Below are positions 36,501 through 45,780 of a stretch of 64,000 nt of DNA, piece by piece. Position numbers and translations under genes: made by a program. Origin of the DNA: Symsagittifera roscoffensis (lineage: Eukaryota > Xenacoelomorpha > Acoela > Convolutidae); contig NC_087065.1 of the NCBI RefSeq assembly GCF_963678635.1, positions 26,123,254 to 26,187,253 of the forward strand, read 5' to 3'. Under the pieces are notes generated by a model. It was not told the origin of the DNA. It did not search any database and saw only the letters and a list, made by a program, of their open reading frames with translations. Positions within the stretch are counted from its first letter, which is position 1. Each line of letters begins with the position of its first letter.

Positions 36501-39500
36501 AGCGTAGTTCAGACTCATATATAGGTCGCGATGATTTTTTTCGGGAAAATTCTTTGAAAAATTGTTCAGGCTCAAATTTGATTTTTCGCGGTTTGATTTT
36601 TGGTTTCTTTTTAAGTTCAGTTAATTTCCTTTGTTGAAAAGAAGGCGAACTCTACTATCTAAATGCTAAAGTGTAAAGGTCAAGAAAAACGTGATCAAAT
36701 TATAGTTTCCAAAGTGAAATTTAATTTGAAGATTTCCTAGCGAAATAAAAAAACTTACCTACTAATCATTGTGTTTTCAAATTCAGTTAAATTTAGCAAA
36801 CAACTGTCAATCATAATTTGCTCTTGAAGTTCAAAGGCTTAAGCCTTATTTATTTGAAAGTGGAGATTTTTTTTTCTTCTGTTTACTTGCGTTCATTGAT
36901 TCTTTTCCAACTGTCTGTTGGCTATGTTTTCATTGATATTGATGATGAAAAAATCGCTTAACACATGTACCCAGGGTTGCATAAAAATCTGATGTATATT
37001 CTCGATTGATTTAAATCCGATTTTTATTGTTTTACCTTGATTTTTGAGACTGAAATGGATAAATCCGAAAGTGCTGAAAAACTTTCAGTTAAAAGTATGC
37101 TATAAAGAGCGAATTACGTAACCAATATAAATACTGCAAGCTGGGTTGTATGTTTACCGCGGCACTCGGCAGGATTAGACAAAGCTTGATTTTTTTGATT
37201 TCATTCTACGATTAAAATCCGATTTAAATCAAGTTGATTTTAATCATGCAACCCTGCATTTACCTGTATTAACACGCTTAACAGATATTAACCCATAAAG
37301 AGCAGTAAACTAAAAATGATTTGAATTAGTCGTTTCGGTTGCCATTTAAGTGCATGTTTGTGTTTAGAGCCAACACAGTAGTTGTGTGCATTCTCTGTCT
37401 CGTGTTCTTCATCTTCGCCATCTCCATGTTAGTCGATCAGTTCCAGTCTGTGATGGCGGACGAGACAGCAGTGGAGCAGCTGAAAAAACCCACCAAGGTT
37501 CCGGAGGGCTCGGCTACTCTGGGTTCCATTGCCAGCTACCATCGATCTCTTCAAAACAAGAGCCGCCATAGGTGTCGCAATGCCTTCAGACGAGTCTGTG
37601 GATACGGTTTGTTAGTTTTTATCAAAGTATAGAAGGTCTAGGTTTTTGTTTTTCCTAGCAGATTTTTCAGACCACTCTCGAAAGATTGTTTGGAAGAGAT
37701 CTAGAGCGTTGGTGGGGGGTTCTCACTGCAATTTGCTGGAAATCATAGTAAGCTCGTAATTTATCGGATTCCAAAAAAAATTATAAACGTTAAAACATTT
37801 TATTGATTACTGTGGTCGAAATATTCAAATGATTCCCTGTGCTCATGACTTTTTTCATTCTAGAATGAGCATGAAATTAATTTTTTCTTGATAAGAGTCA
37901 ATGAACGCATAAGAATCTTATGAGGTTTTGCTGATTTTTGTTTTGACCATAGAAAATGGGAATGAACTTTGTATTGGGGTTTGTTTTAGATTTTTTTCCA
38001 CGCAAAATCAGGTACCACAAATAATCATAGGTACCGAGTCGAGTGATATTTAATATTAAATAATTTTCAGTCTTCTAAAAAAGTTCAAAAAAGTGTCCCA
38101 GTGATTTATACAAAAAAAGAACATTTTTGAATGTTTTTATGATTTTTTTGTTTTTCTAGTCTTTTTCTGAACCTGTTTTACTATGAATGTCGAAAGTTCT
38201 AGGATTTCGTTTGGATCCTTTTTGTGCGCGTCAATTTCCACACTTCGTGATAAAATCTGTTCCCAAACACTTGAATTATAACGAGTATTTTATCGGGAAA
38301 ATAACGATATTTTTAACAAGCTTTTTTATTGTTATCGGTAACATCGGCCACAATAAACTGCATAACTCAAAGCAAGCTGCAAAAATGGCCAGTATTTGTC
38401 CTTGAGACAAATTGCTCTTTTTAAAGGTCAGCCTTAATCAAGGCTGAACCAAATTAGAGCGAAAAGACGGTTAAAATAGGTCAAATGGGGCTATAGCCCC
38501 TCGGGTCTACATGTTTTAAGGTCTGCATATAGGGGGGGACTCTAACCCGGTTGACCGGCGTGAGAGACTTGTCTCTGGGCCGCTCGGCAAACTGTGCTTA
38601 TGGTTGTTACATTTTGGTTCAACTTTATATGCATTTATACTCTCGCACATTTACGTTTATATGCATTTGTACTATTGTTTTATATTTGCGCTGCAACATC
38701 CTCCACCCCTAAACAAGGAAGAACGGGAGCGAGCTTTACGGTCGGGCGGGTCAGTTCACTCGTAACGGTCTTTATGTCGGCGGATCTCGCGCATCCGTCC
38801 TTGCCATAGTGCAGTCTTAGGATACGTGCGAGTGGATAATGTCCACGTGGAGTGTCAGGCTCTATGACCCAAACCAAGTCGCCGGCTTTCAACTTAACGT
38901 CTGACTGGTTGTGTCACTTTGCCCTCCTATTGAGGGAAGGAACGTATTCCCGCATCCACCGTGTCCATATTGCGTTAGCGTATGATTGAGCTCTGGCGAA
39001 CCGCTTCTTATTGTCGAAGTTTTCTTCGAAACTTAGCGACGGAAAACTCGCTGCATGTTGACCAAGGATAAAATGATTCGGGGTCAACGCCTCTAGATCT
39101 AGCGGATCGGAACTAACGGCTGTTATCGGTCTAGCGTTGAGTGATTGCTCAACAAGGCACAGCGTGGTTCTTAGCACCTCCTCAGTTACTCTTCTGTTGC
39201 CTAAGATGTCATACAAAACGCGCTTGACACTCCGAACTAATCGCTCCCAGGAGCCACCATGGTGCGGTGCGCTGGGTGGATTGAATTTCCACTTGATCCC
39301 TTTCTGAACAAAAACAGCGGGTGCGAGCTTGTTCTATCTCTCAATGCAAGCTAAGAGCTCTTTCTGAGCGCCAACAAAGTTCGGTCCGTTGTCGGACATG
39401 ATGGTAGTCGGAGTACCGCGACGTGCAATAAACCTCTCTACGCCCATCACACAAGAGCTTGTGTCGAGCGAGGGGACCACTTCAATATGCACCGCTCTAG

Positions 39501-42500
39501 TGGTGAGACAGGTGAACAAAAAAACCCCACCTCTTTTCCGTACTTCTCCGGATTGCAACTAGGAACGGCCCAAAGTAGTCGACACCTGTGTTAGTGAAAG
39601 GAGGTTGCTTGTAACCCAGCCTTTCAATGGGCAGGTCAGCCATAATATGAGTTACTGTTTGCGCTTTGCGTTTTCGGCAAGCAACGCAAGTATTTTCAAT
39701 GTTTCGCAGCAACCATCGCAATTTTAACACAACGTACTTCAAATTAACCACCGCACGCATGTAATCCAAGCCTTGATGGAAATTTCTAACGTGCAAGTGC
39801 TGAACCAATAACCGAACAACCGCGTGACGTGCATCAAGTATAATCGGATGCTTGCTATCGAAATCGGAATTAACCAAGCGGCTGATGCGCCCAGTTGAGC
39901 GAAGGATGCCAGCTGGTCCAATGAACGGCGAACACTTGGCGATCTGACTATTCCTTGTGATAACTTTACCGGATCTTAGTAGTTTAAGTTCACTAGGGAA
40001 TGTCTCACCCTGGGACAGGTAAATGAGCTTCTGTTCAGCAATATCCATTTCAGACGGGTCTGTAATTTCTAATATACTCGACCGGAAATGTTTATGGGAT
40101 GGCAGCCATCTTAACAAAAAAGCTACTGCGCGTTTGTATTTTACAATTGAATTGAATCTCTCCCATTTTCCGAAGAGAAGATTTTTTTCTGTCAAAACAT
40201 CGACGACAAAATTTGACGAGTTTTCCAGACAAATGTCGATATCACATAGTCTTATTTTATCAATAACCCTTGTATCGGGCTTGAACGGCCAATCAGTTGT
40301 TCTCAATACACTAGGGCCATTAACCCAGCTGCTTTCCTTGAGGGCTTCCGAAGAAATCCCTCGTGTACCGGTATCAGCTGGGTTATTACCGCTAAGTATG
40401 TGATGCCACTGATCAGTGGTGGTAGACTCCAGAATCTCACCAGTGCGATTACCAACAAAAACGGATAGTTTACTACAAGAGTGAAGCCACTGGAGAACAG
40501 TGGTACTATCTGTCCACATGAAAATATCCGTAACTTTGAAAGTGAGAGCTTTCAACATTTCTTTTAAGCGGGTTGCAAGAAGAGCCGCTTGAAGCTCTAA
40601 CTTTGGAATAGAAAGCGCTTTCATAGGCGCGACGCGGGCTTTGCCAAACACAAAGGCTTATTCGGTCTGATGGGAGCTAACAAGTCGCGCACGAAGGAAA
40701 GCGACGGCACAGAAACATCCAGCGAACTATCACCGAACATGTGAAGTTCTATTCGGTCGAAAGGTTCAGTGAAATAGCTGCGAGGTATTGTCAGAGAACC
40801 TAACAAATTAAGACCTGAGTGCCACTCAAGGAATTGCATTTTGATTTCCTCTGGCAGATCATCGTCCCATTTTTGACCGCTGATTCGCCAGATATCTTTT
40901 AATAGAAGGCGAGCCTTCACGGTATACGGAGCCACTAACCCAATTGGATCAAAAACAGAGGAAACAAAACTCAACACGGTACGCTGAGTGATTGCTTTGT
41001 CTAGTGGACGATCAACCCCTCTACATACGACTAAGGTGTCTTTTACGTGATCCCACTTAAGACCGAGAACATGCGACGACTGGTCTGGACTCGCAAAAAT
41101 ATCTTTAACAGAGGAATTGGACTCACGGTTGTCCGGATCAAGAGCGGTTGTTACGTCTGGCACGTTGCTGACAAATGTTGTCAGACGAAACCCCCCTAGT
41201 TTAAGCAAGGAGATTAAATCCCTACCTAACTTCAAGGCGTAATCCCTGTTTTGAAAAGAATCCAGATAATCATCCATATAAAATTTCTGGACAACAGCCG
41301 AAGCAGCTTCGGGGTACTCAGCTTGATTATCCGATGCAGTCTTCTGCAAAGCAAAATTCGCACAAGTCGGCGAGTCACGAGCACCAAAAATGTGACGCGT
41401 ATAATGGTGAACTACCACACTTGATGTGGGGTCCTCCCGCCACAAAAAACGAAGAGAAGGTTGATCTTCTTCACGTACTCGAACCTGTAAAAACATCCCT
41501 TCAATGTCAGCTGAAACGGCGTATTTATGCTGACGGAATCCTAACAGTACAAAAATGAGGTTTTGAAGGAGATCCGGGCCAACCAACAGAGATTTGTTCA
41601 AGGAAGCGCCATGACACTTCGATGCCCCATTGAGGACTCGGCGCACCTTACCGGGTTTATTCGGGTTCAACACCGGGTGATGCGGGAGATACCACCCACG
41701 ATCGGCTCGTGATTTGGGATCGTGTGCCTTAACGGTTATGACATATCCTTTTTGTAAATCTTCTCTTATTGTTTCGGCGTATTTTTCACGGAGTGACGGA
41801 TCCTTATCTAGCCTCTTTTCCAAAGAATTTAATTGAGCTAAGGAGGAAAAAGAGTTATTCGGTAAACTACTTTCCTTATCGTTCCAAAGCATTGGTACAA
41901 TGTATCTCTCACCATCGTGAAAGGTGTCATTTTTCAAAACGGACAAAGAGCGTTTGTCGGCGGCGGAACGGGCATCTACCTGCTTGAAGGCTCCATATGA
42001 CTCCAACTCATACCAAGTTTTAATTTGGTCCGCAAGAGACATGTCTTTGACAACACACTTAAAGCAAGACGAGTTCGACTTAAAGGACGGCGGTAAGGGA
42101 CCACTTAAAACCCAACCTATCAGAAGGCAAACGGCGCACGGTGAAATAGAGTCCTCCCCCAGAAGGTACTCAACGGGTCTTATGGCATGGTAGAAATCCT
42201 GTCCAATAATTATTTCGACTTCCTCATACTTATAAGTATAGGTTTTATCCGAGCCAACTGCGGGTATTTTTCCTGTAATTCAGGAATACTTATGCTATCC
42301 GACCCAATGCGAATATGATCCTTAACATAAGGTCGAAAAGAAAACGAAAAATTACTATTATTCGTTTTGGCGGAAACTTGAAAACTTACTTGATGAGTTT
42401 TCATCACGCTCGTGGAATTGAATCCATTTATGGTGAGGTTAACGGGAATTCCAACCAAATGGAGACGTTTTACGAGATCGGCGGATACTCATGAGTGCGT

Positions 42501-44549
42501 CGAAGCACTATCGCAAAGAGCTAGGGCATTAGTAATCGTCGCATCCGAAGAGACGGCGAGTGATGCAACTGGCAGGAGGCCTTTAGTTGACATCGGAATA
42601 TAGGTTTTTTTGGGTTCAGAACTTGCTTAACAAAATCTCTGAACAAAATCTGACATGCTCAAATTCTTTAATATTTAAAGCTACTGGGCTACCGAACTAC
42701 TTACTGCTATTCAAAGTGATGGCATGCTCAAATTCTTGAAGTTTCAAAGTAAAGTACTTGACTACTGCTTTTATAGTACACTTTCGATTTCATATCACTA
42801 GCGTGGCACACTTGTCAAACTTTTCTGGCACACTTGCCTAGAGGTAGCGACTACGCTTCGGACTGAGAAAAGTGTTCGTTACCGATAGGCAAGTGTGCCA
42901 GACGAGGCAAGAAATGTTCAAATCTGGCCAGTTTTCAAACGAACTGAAAACATTCCGTTGAAAAACTTGCAACTACAATGAAAATTGCTTTCAGTATGAG
43001 AAAACTCTGTGATGCGGCAACTAAGCCCGCAAAACATAATCAGACAAATGAAAAGGTCGAAATTCTTTTCAACGGAATGTTTTCAAACGAACTGAAAACA
43101 TTCCGTTGAAAAGAATTTCGGGCTTTTCATTTGTCTGATTATGTTTTGCGGGCTTAGTTGCCGCATCACAGAGTTTTCTCATACTGAAAGCAATTTTCAT
43201 TGTAGTTGCAAGTGTTTTTGGTGTGCTGTATTTTGTTTGTTTTACTTTTTTCCGCTAGAAAGTTTTTCATGGCAACAATTTAATTTTTGGCTCAACGCGA
43301 GTTTACGCAAGTTTGTGATTACCGCTCACTAAATGTTGCTGAATTTTAGTTTCACGCCGGCAATACTTCAGTTCTGATTTAAATCATCGGGACAAAACGA
43401 ATAAAATTTGAGATTTAATATTATGAAGACAAATCTTGTTTAAAGTTTTCGCAGAATAGCTATGGTAAAAATTACGCCGAAACTATTGGTTCAATTGCTG
43501 ACAAAATCAAAGCGAGCCTATTTTGTATCCCAAAAAAGTTTATGAAGGGTATCTCCAAAAATTTGCGTAGAACGATTTAAAGTTGTTACTAAACAAAAAA
43601 TTGGTTAGTTTTTGTGGTTAAAATTTAAATCCGCATTGTATTACAATCTAATAATTCGCGACAAAATTGTGCAATTTTTGTAATAGTTTTTGACATTTTT
43701 TTGACCCCGTGGCTTTTTTTTCATCATTTTTTGTCTTCTAGCTTACTTTGCTTATGTGGTATCGCAAGTGGTGCAAAGCTCTGCTTCGCCTCTGTGTTAT
43801 TTTTACTTATATTATCGTGGCTTCGTTTTCCTGGTCCACAATAGGCATTAAAAGCTTTTTACTAATTTTTCATTTCTTCAATTCAACAAGCCGAATGCAC
43901 GAGCAATTTTCTTGTTTTTTAGCTAATTTTTTCCTTTGTTTGCGTAGGGAACCGCTGTTGCTGGTTTTTTCCGTGCACTAAAGTTGAGTATTCTGTCGAT
44001 TCTGGATGGGCAATTGACCCGAACGAGCCTCGTAGACCCACTATCAACACTGCGGGTGCCCCTAATGCATCAACGGCCAGTCTGGGTAGCAATCTCTCGA
44101 AGAGTGGCGGCAATAACCAAGCTAGCAATGGCAGCTACCTCAATTTAACGGGTAAGCAGCCCTCGAAAGCCAAGCCAGAAACACTGCAGGTAAACATTGC
44201 CAAAAATGGAGCAGTGGGATCCACTGCAAAGAACAGCTTGTACGAGCAAGAAAAGGAGTCAAAACAACCGTACGGGTCGTTTAAGAATGAAGAATCAGAA
44301 GATCAAGTTGAAACTAAAAAAGCAAATGGAGTAGCTACTTACCACAAGTCCAAATCGAAGAGCGAGGCTCATAATAGTACGAATGCTGCGAAAACTTCAG
44401 CTAGTATAGTTAGGAGCGAGAAGAGCCCGTTTACTTCGGTAGTAATTGACCCCGAAGAAGATCCGAATTCTAGTCCCAGAAGAAAACGAAGGTCAAGGTC
44501 GCCGCAAGATAGTCAGCATAATAGTGTAAATCAAGTTATTGTTATGTGA
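30517..44549 (+). CDS. DHHC palmitoyltransferase, ZDHHC3/7-like; seven exons
   Basis: Zinc-finger DHHC protein S-acyltransferase, which attaches palmitate to cysteines of membrane-associated proteins, usually at the Golgi. Exons: 30517-30629, 35358-35443, 35542-35567, 35656-35827, 36248-36356, 37368-37606, 43948-44549; every intron is GT-AG and all phases match, giving 448 codons. Residues about 8-33 and 39-56 are TM1 and TM2. The cysteine-rich domain spans 82-121 with [11 protein letters not shown], then the catalytic DHHC at 107-110 in [11 protein letters not shown]3 is near 134-152 and TM4 172-191, followed by [11 protein letters not shown], as in ZDHHC3/7. Exon 7 opens with a Cys-rich NRCCWFFPC and a hydrophilic Ser/Lys/Glu tail of about 190 residues ending in a basic RRKRRSRS stretch, longer than usual for the family. 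Start: ATG 30517 is the first in frame after a stop near 30423; TATATAA lies at 30478. An extra upstream exon is possible. Confidence 0.88.
31500..32960 (-). pseudogene. minus-strand LINE RT fragment in intron 1
   Basis: From right to left the minus strand encodes [20 protein letters not shown] with [17 protein letters not shown] motif A. Next comes [17 protein letters not shown], the conserved RT segment. After the hAT-like insertion the reading continues as [19 protein letters not shown], and the C-terminal part at 31817-31503 follows. Stops and frame breaks are frequent. It is in the opposite orientation to the host gene. Confidence 0.6.
32248..32624. mobile_element. hAT-like MITE with 8-bp TSD
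   Basis: 377 bp with terminal inverted repeats beginning CAGGGGCGGA at both ends, flanked by an exact 8-bp duplication GATATAAG at 32240-32247 and 32625-32632. Eight-bp duplications and CAGGG-type ends are characteristic of hAT elements. It has no transposase. It interrupts the LINE fragment, so it is younger. A 5' copy of the same family is at 53493. Confidence 0.85.
32970..33430. mobile_element. TIR element with AATCAGGTACCAC ends
   Basis: The left end reads CAAAATCAGGTATCACAAATA and the right end, reverse complemented, CTCAAAATCAGGTACCACG. The interior is AT-rich with no coding region. Similar left ends occur at about 38002 and 45365. A target duplication was not identified. Confidence 0.5.
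34420..34990 (+). repeat. dispersed repeat, copy in intron 1
   Basis: Shares GGCTTAGTTGCC, GCAATTTTCATTGTAGTTGC and TATCGCAAGTxGTGC blocks, in the same order and spacing, with 43120-43800 in intron 6. A shorter piece resembling the last block lies near 50500. No coding region. Confidence 0.55.
35040..35300 (+). repeat. intronic direct repeat, copy 1
   Basis: About 250 bp matching 36525-36790 in intron 5, with shared blocks GCGATGATTTTTTT, TTGTTCAGGCTCAAA, and AAGTGTAAAGGTCA. Copy 1 lies immediately upstream of exon 2. Confidence 0.65.
36525..36790 (+). repeat. intronic direct repeat, copy 2
   Basis: Second copy of the preceding repeat, in intron 5. The two differ at many positions, so the duplication is old or both are dispersed-element copies. 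Confidence 0.65.
36972..37256. mobile_element. second hAT-like MITE in intron 5
   Basis: 285 bp with ends CAGGGTTGCAT and ATGCAACCCTG. It is flanked by CATGTACC (36964-36971) and CATTTACC (37257-37264), a probable 8-bp duplication with one change. The interior has GATTTAAATC palindromic blocks. It belongs to a different family from 32248-32624. No transposase. Confidence 0.75.
38680..39216 (-). pseudogene. BEL/Pao integrase C-terminus
   Basis: Minus-strand 39216-38914 encodes [18 protein letters not shown] and [16 protein letters not shown], and 38892-38680 encodes [19 protein letters not shown], the SH3-like tail common to BEL/Pao integrases. A stop separates the two. The reading ends near the polypurine tract. 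Confidence 0.8.
38700..38711 (-). other. polypurine tract and 3' LTR start of the BEL/Pao element
   Basis: On the minus strand AGGGGTGGAGGA immediately precedes TGTTGCAGCG at 38699. A purine tract before TGTT is the expected start of a BEL 3' LTR. The LTR then runs left to an undetermined end around 38400-38480; no 5' LTR survives for comparison. Confidence 0.65.
39217..40651 (-). pseudogene. BEL/Pao RNase H and integrase
   Basis: Minus-strand reading gives the RNase H end ([18 protein letters not shown]), an HHCC-type zinc-binding segment ([16 protein letters not shown], then CVACRKRK), and the integrase core with [10 protein letters not shown] and [11 protein letters not shown], the first two catalytic Asp positions; the last catalytic Glu region lies near 39230-39280 ([14 protein letters not shown]). 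A frame change at about 39500-39558 and a stop near 39334 break it. Confidence 0.8.
40621..42042 (-). pseudogene. BEL/Pao reverse transcriptase
   Basis: A 473-codon minus-strand stretch with the Pao RT signature: [16 protein letters not shown], the core [15 protein letters not shown], and the catalytic box [10 protein letters not shown]. The segment upstream with [19 protein letters not shown] is also typical. It is open over its whole length but lies between broken protease and integrase parts, so the polyprotein could not be made. Confidence 0.9.
42825..42905. repeat. 16-bp stem inverted repeat
   Basis: CTGGCACACTTGCCTA and TAGGCAAGTGTGCCAG are perfect complements about 42 bp apart. A third partial copy of CTGGCACACTTG precedes them. 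It sits between the end of the BEL element and the large palindrome. Confidence 0.8.
42965..43213. repeat. 249-bp palindrome, about 120-bp arms
   Basis: The arms 42965-43084 and 43094-43213 are reverse complements, centred on the 9-bp spacer AAACGAACT at 43085-43093, with only about two mismatches seen. The right arm continues into the dispersed repeat at 43120-43800. A copy of the centre (TTTTCAAACGAACTGAAAAC) also occurs just left of the left arm at 42932. Confidence 0.85.
43120..43800 (+). repeat. dispersed repeat, copy in intron 6
   Basis: Matches 34420-34990 in block order. Its start forms the right arm of the palindrome. No coding sequence. Confidence 0.55.
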
Positions 44550-45759
44550 TATCAACTGCTACTTTCATAGAGAAGTTTTTCAACTTAAGTCAAAGTGCTA
44601 TGAATTTTTAATCGTGTAAATAGTTGGTCAAGTTTTTGGTATAAGTTTCCAAAATGATAATATTTTAGCGTAGTTTCGTCTTCACCATTTAATATTGAAA
44701 TACTGCAATCTTTTCATACTTTTGCTGGTTTGTATTATGGAACAGAATTTGATATTCAGTCGTCTAGTGACCTTTTAAGATTACAATTAATTTAGACTGC
44801 TGAGCTTATTAAATTCGGGTTGCAACAACTTCGAGTATATCAAATTCTTTCAAGGGTTTCTCGCAAGTTGAGGTAAGTTTTATAGCAAGCACCAAATTTG
44901 AACTCCTCGTCCAAAAATTCCAACCTTTTCGAGATAACATATCTGTATTTTTAAACTTGAGTAAGATTTGGTATTGGCTATAAATGACCTGTATTTCGAC
45001 TAGTTTGTCTATTCCCTGGTTTTCGATATATTTCAAAACGTGTAATATAGCTGCTTGAACCCCTGTTTTTTAACTCTAATTTAAAAATTAACATATTATC
45101 TGGCTCTTTTGTTTGCAACGCCGCCATTCAAACTTTTGTGCTAGTAATTTAATTATGGAGCTGAATGTTATTAATATTAATTTGTATTTCTCCCTCGGTA
45201 GACTAGTATTTTATTAGCAAATGGTACAAATTGAAAATATATTTTCCAAAGTAACCGTCTTTTTATGAGGAGTATCATATCTAGATTTAATTAATTAACC
45301 CATACGTTGTGTTTTGTCGACCGCTTTTAAGAGTGGCAAGTTCTGATGTTTTTTTTCCCGCTAAATTAGGTACCACAAATAACAGTCACTAGGAAACGGG
45401 TATCATGACGTTTCAGTCGTGATTCGGATTCCAAAATGAGGGTCGAGATAAATGTTTTTTCCCGTTTTGCAAATAATGTACATGGAGGAATGGATAAGAG
45501 ACTGACCTCCTTGAATATTTAATGCGATTTTAACGTTATTTTAGCTATTATAACCTCACCCTTGCAATGGTTATTTTTCAATAGCTTAACTTAGGTTACC
45601 ATAGTCGGAATATTACGTGCTACTTGAAAGCAACCGTCTATAAGTGTTTTTCTTCGACTCTTTAAAAGTTAGAGTGGCTTTCGAAAGGCCGATTAGAACG
45701 AAGATCTGCCTTGTAAACCCACGTTTTACAGAATGTTACTGTGATTGCTCTTGTTAACA
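44550..45759. other. intergenic between DHHC and NDUFS2; no gene seen
   Basis: No coding region is supported in 1.2 kb. A TIR-like end with AGGTACCACAAATAA lies near 45368, like those at 32985 and 38010. No clear AATAAA was found close after the DHHC stop. A promoter for the NDUFS2 cluster may be here but no motif is convincing. Confidence 0.45.
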
Positions 45760-45760
45760 G
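45751..45760 (+). promoter_or_regulatory. splice-acceptor-like site before NDUFS2
   Basis: TTGTTAACAG ends 20 nt before ATG 45781. It could receive either a 5' UTR exon or a spliced leader. The NDUFS2 start was chosen downstream of it because an ATG at 45745 would lie on the intron side. Confidence 0.4.
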
Positions 45761-45780
45761 ATTCGGATGAAGTAGTAATC

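Larger units (their letters stand above)
38400..42605 (-). mobile_element. BEL/Pao LTR retrotransposon, 5'-truncated, antisense in intron 6
   Basis: On the minus strand the order is protease (about 42600-42090), RT (42042-40621), RNase H and integrase (about 40651-38680), polypurine tract and 3' LTR start. No gag or 5' LTR is present, so it is 5' truncated. The pol frames carry at least four breaks: a stop in the protease near 42491, a frame change near 40650-40720, a change near 39500-39558, and a stop near 39334. Confidence 0.85.
37607..43947 (+). other. intron 6 of the DHHC gene
   Basis: Donor TACG|GTTTGT and acceptor TTTGCGTAG|G, phase 1. The 6.3 kb intron is expanded by an antisense BEL/Pao element and by a long palindrome. 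The splice phases join GGATACG to GGAACCGC without a stop. A donor at CATAG|GTGTCG (37571) is an alternative but breaks the phase. Confidence 0.75.

Noticed and set aside
45745-45780. Upstream ATG for NDUFS2 (12 more residues)
   Set aside because: It lies before the acceptor-like TTAACAG at 45760, and the added residues do not match the family; ATG 45781 gives a normal presequence.
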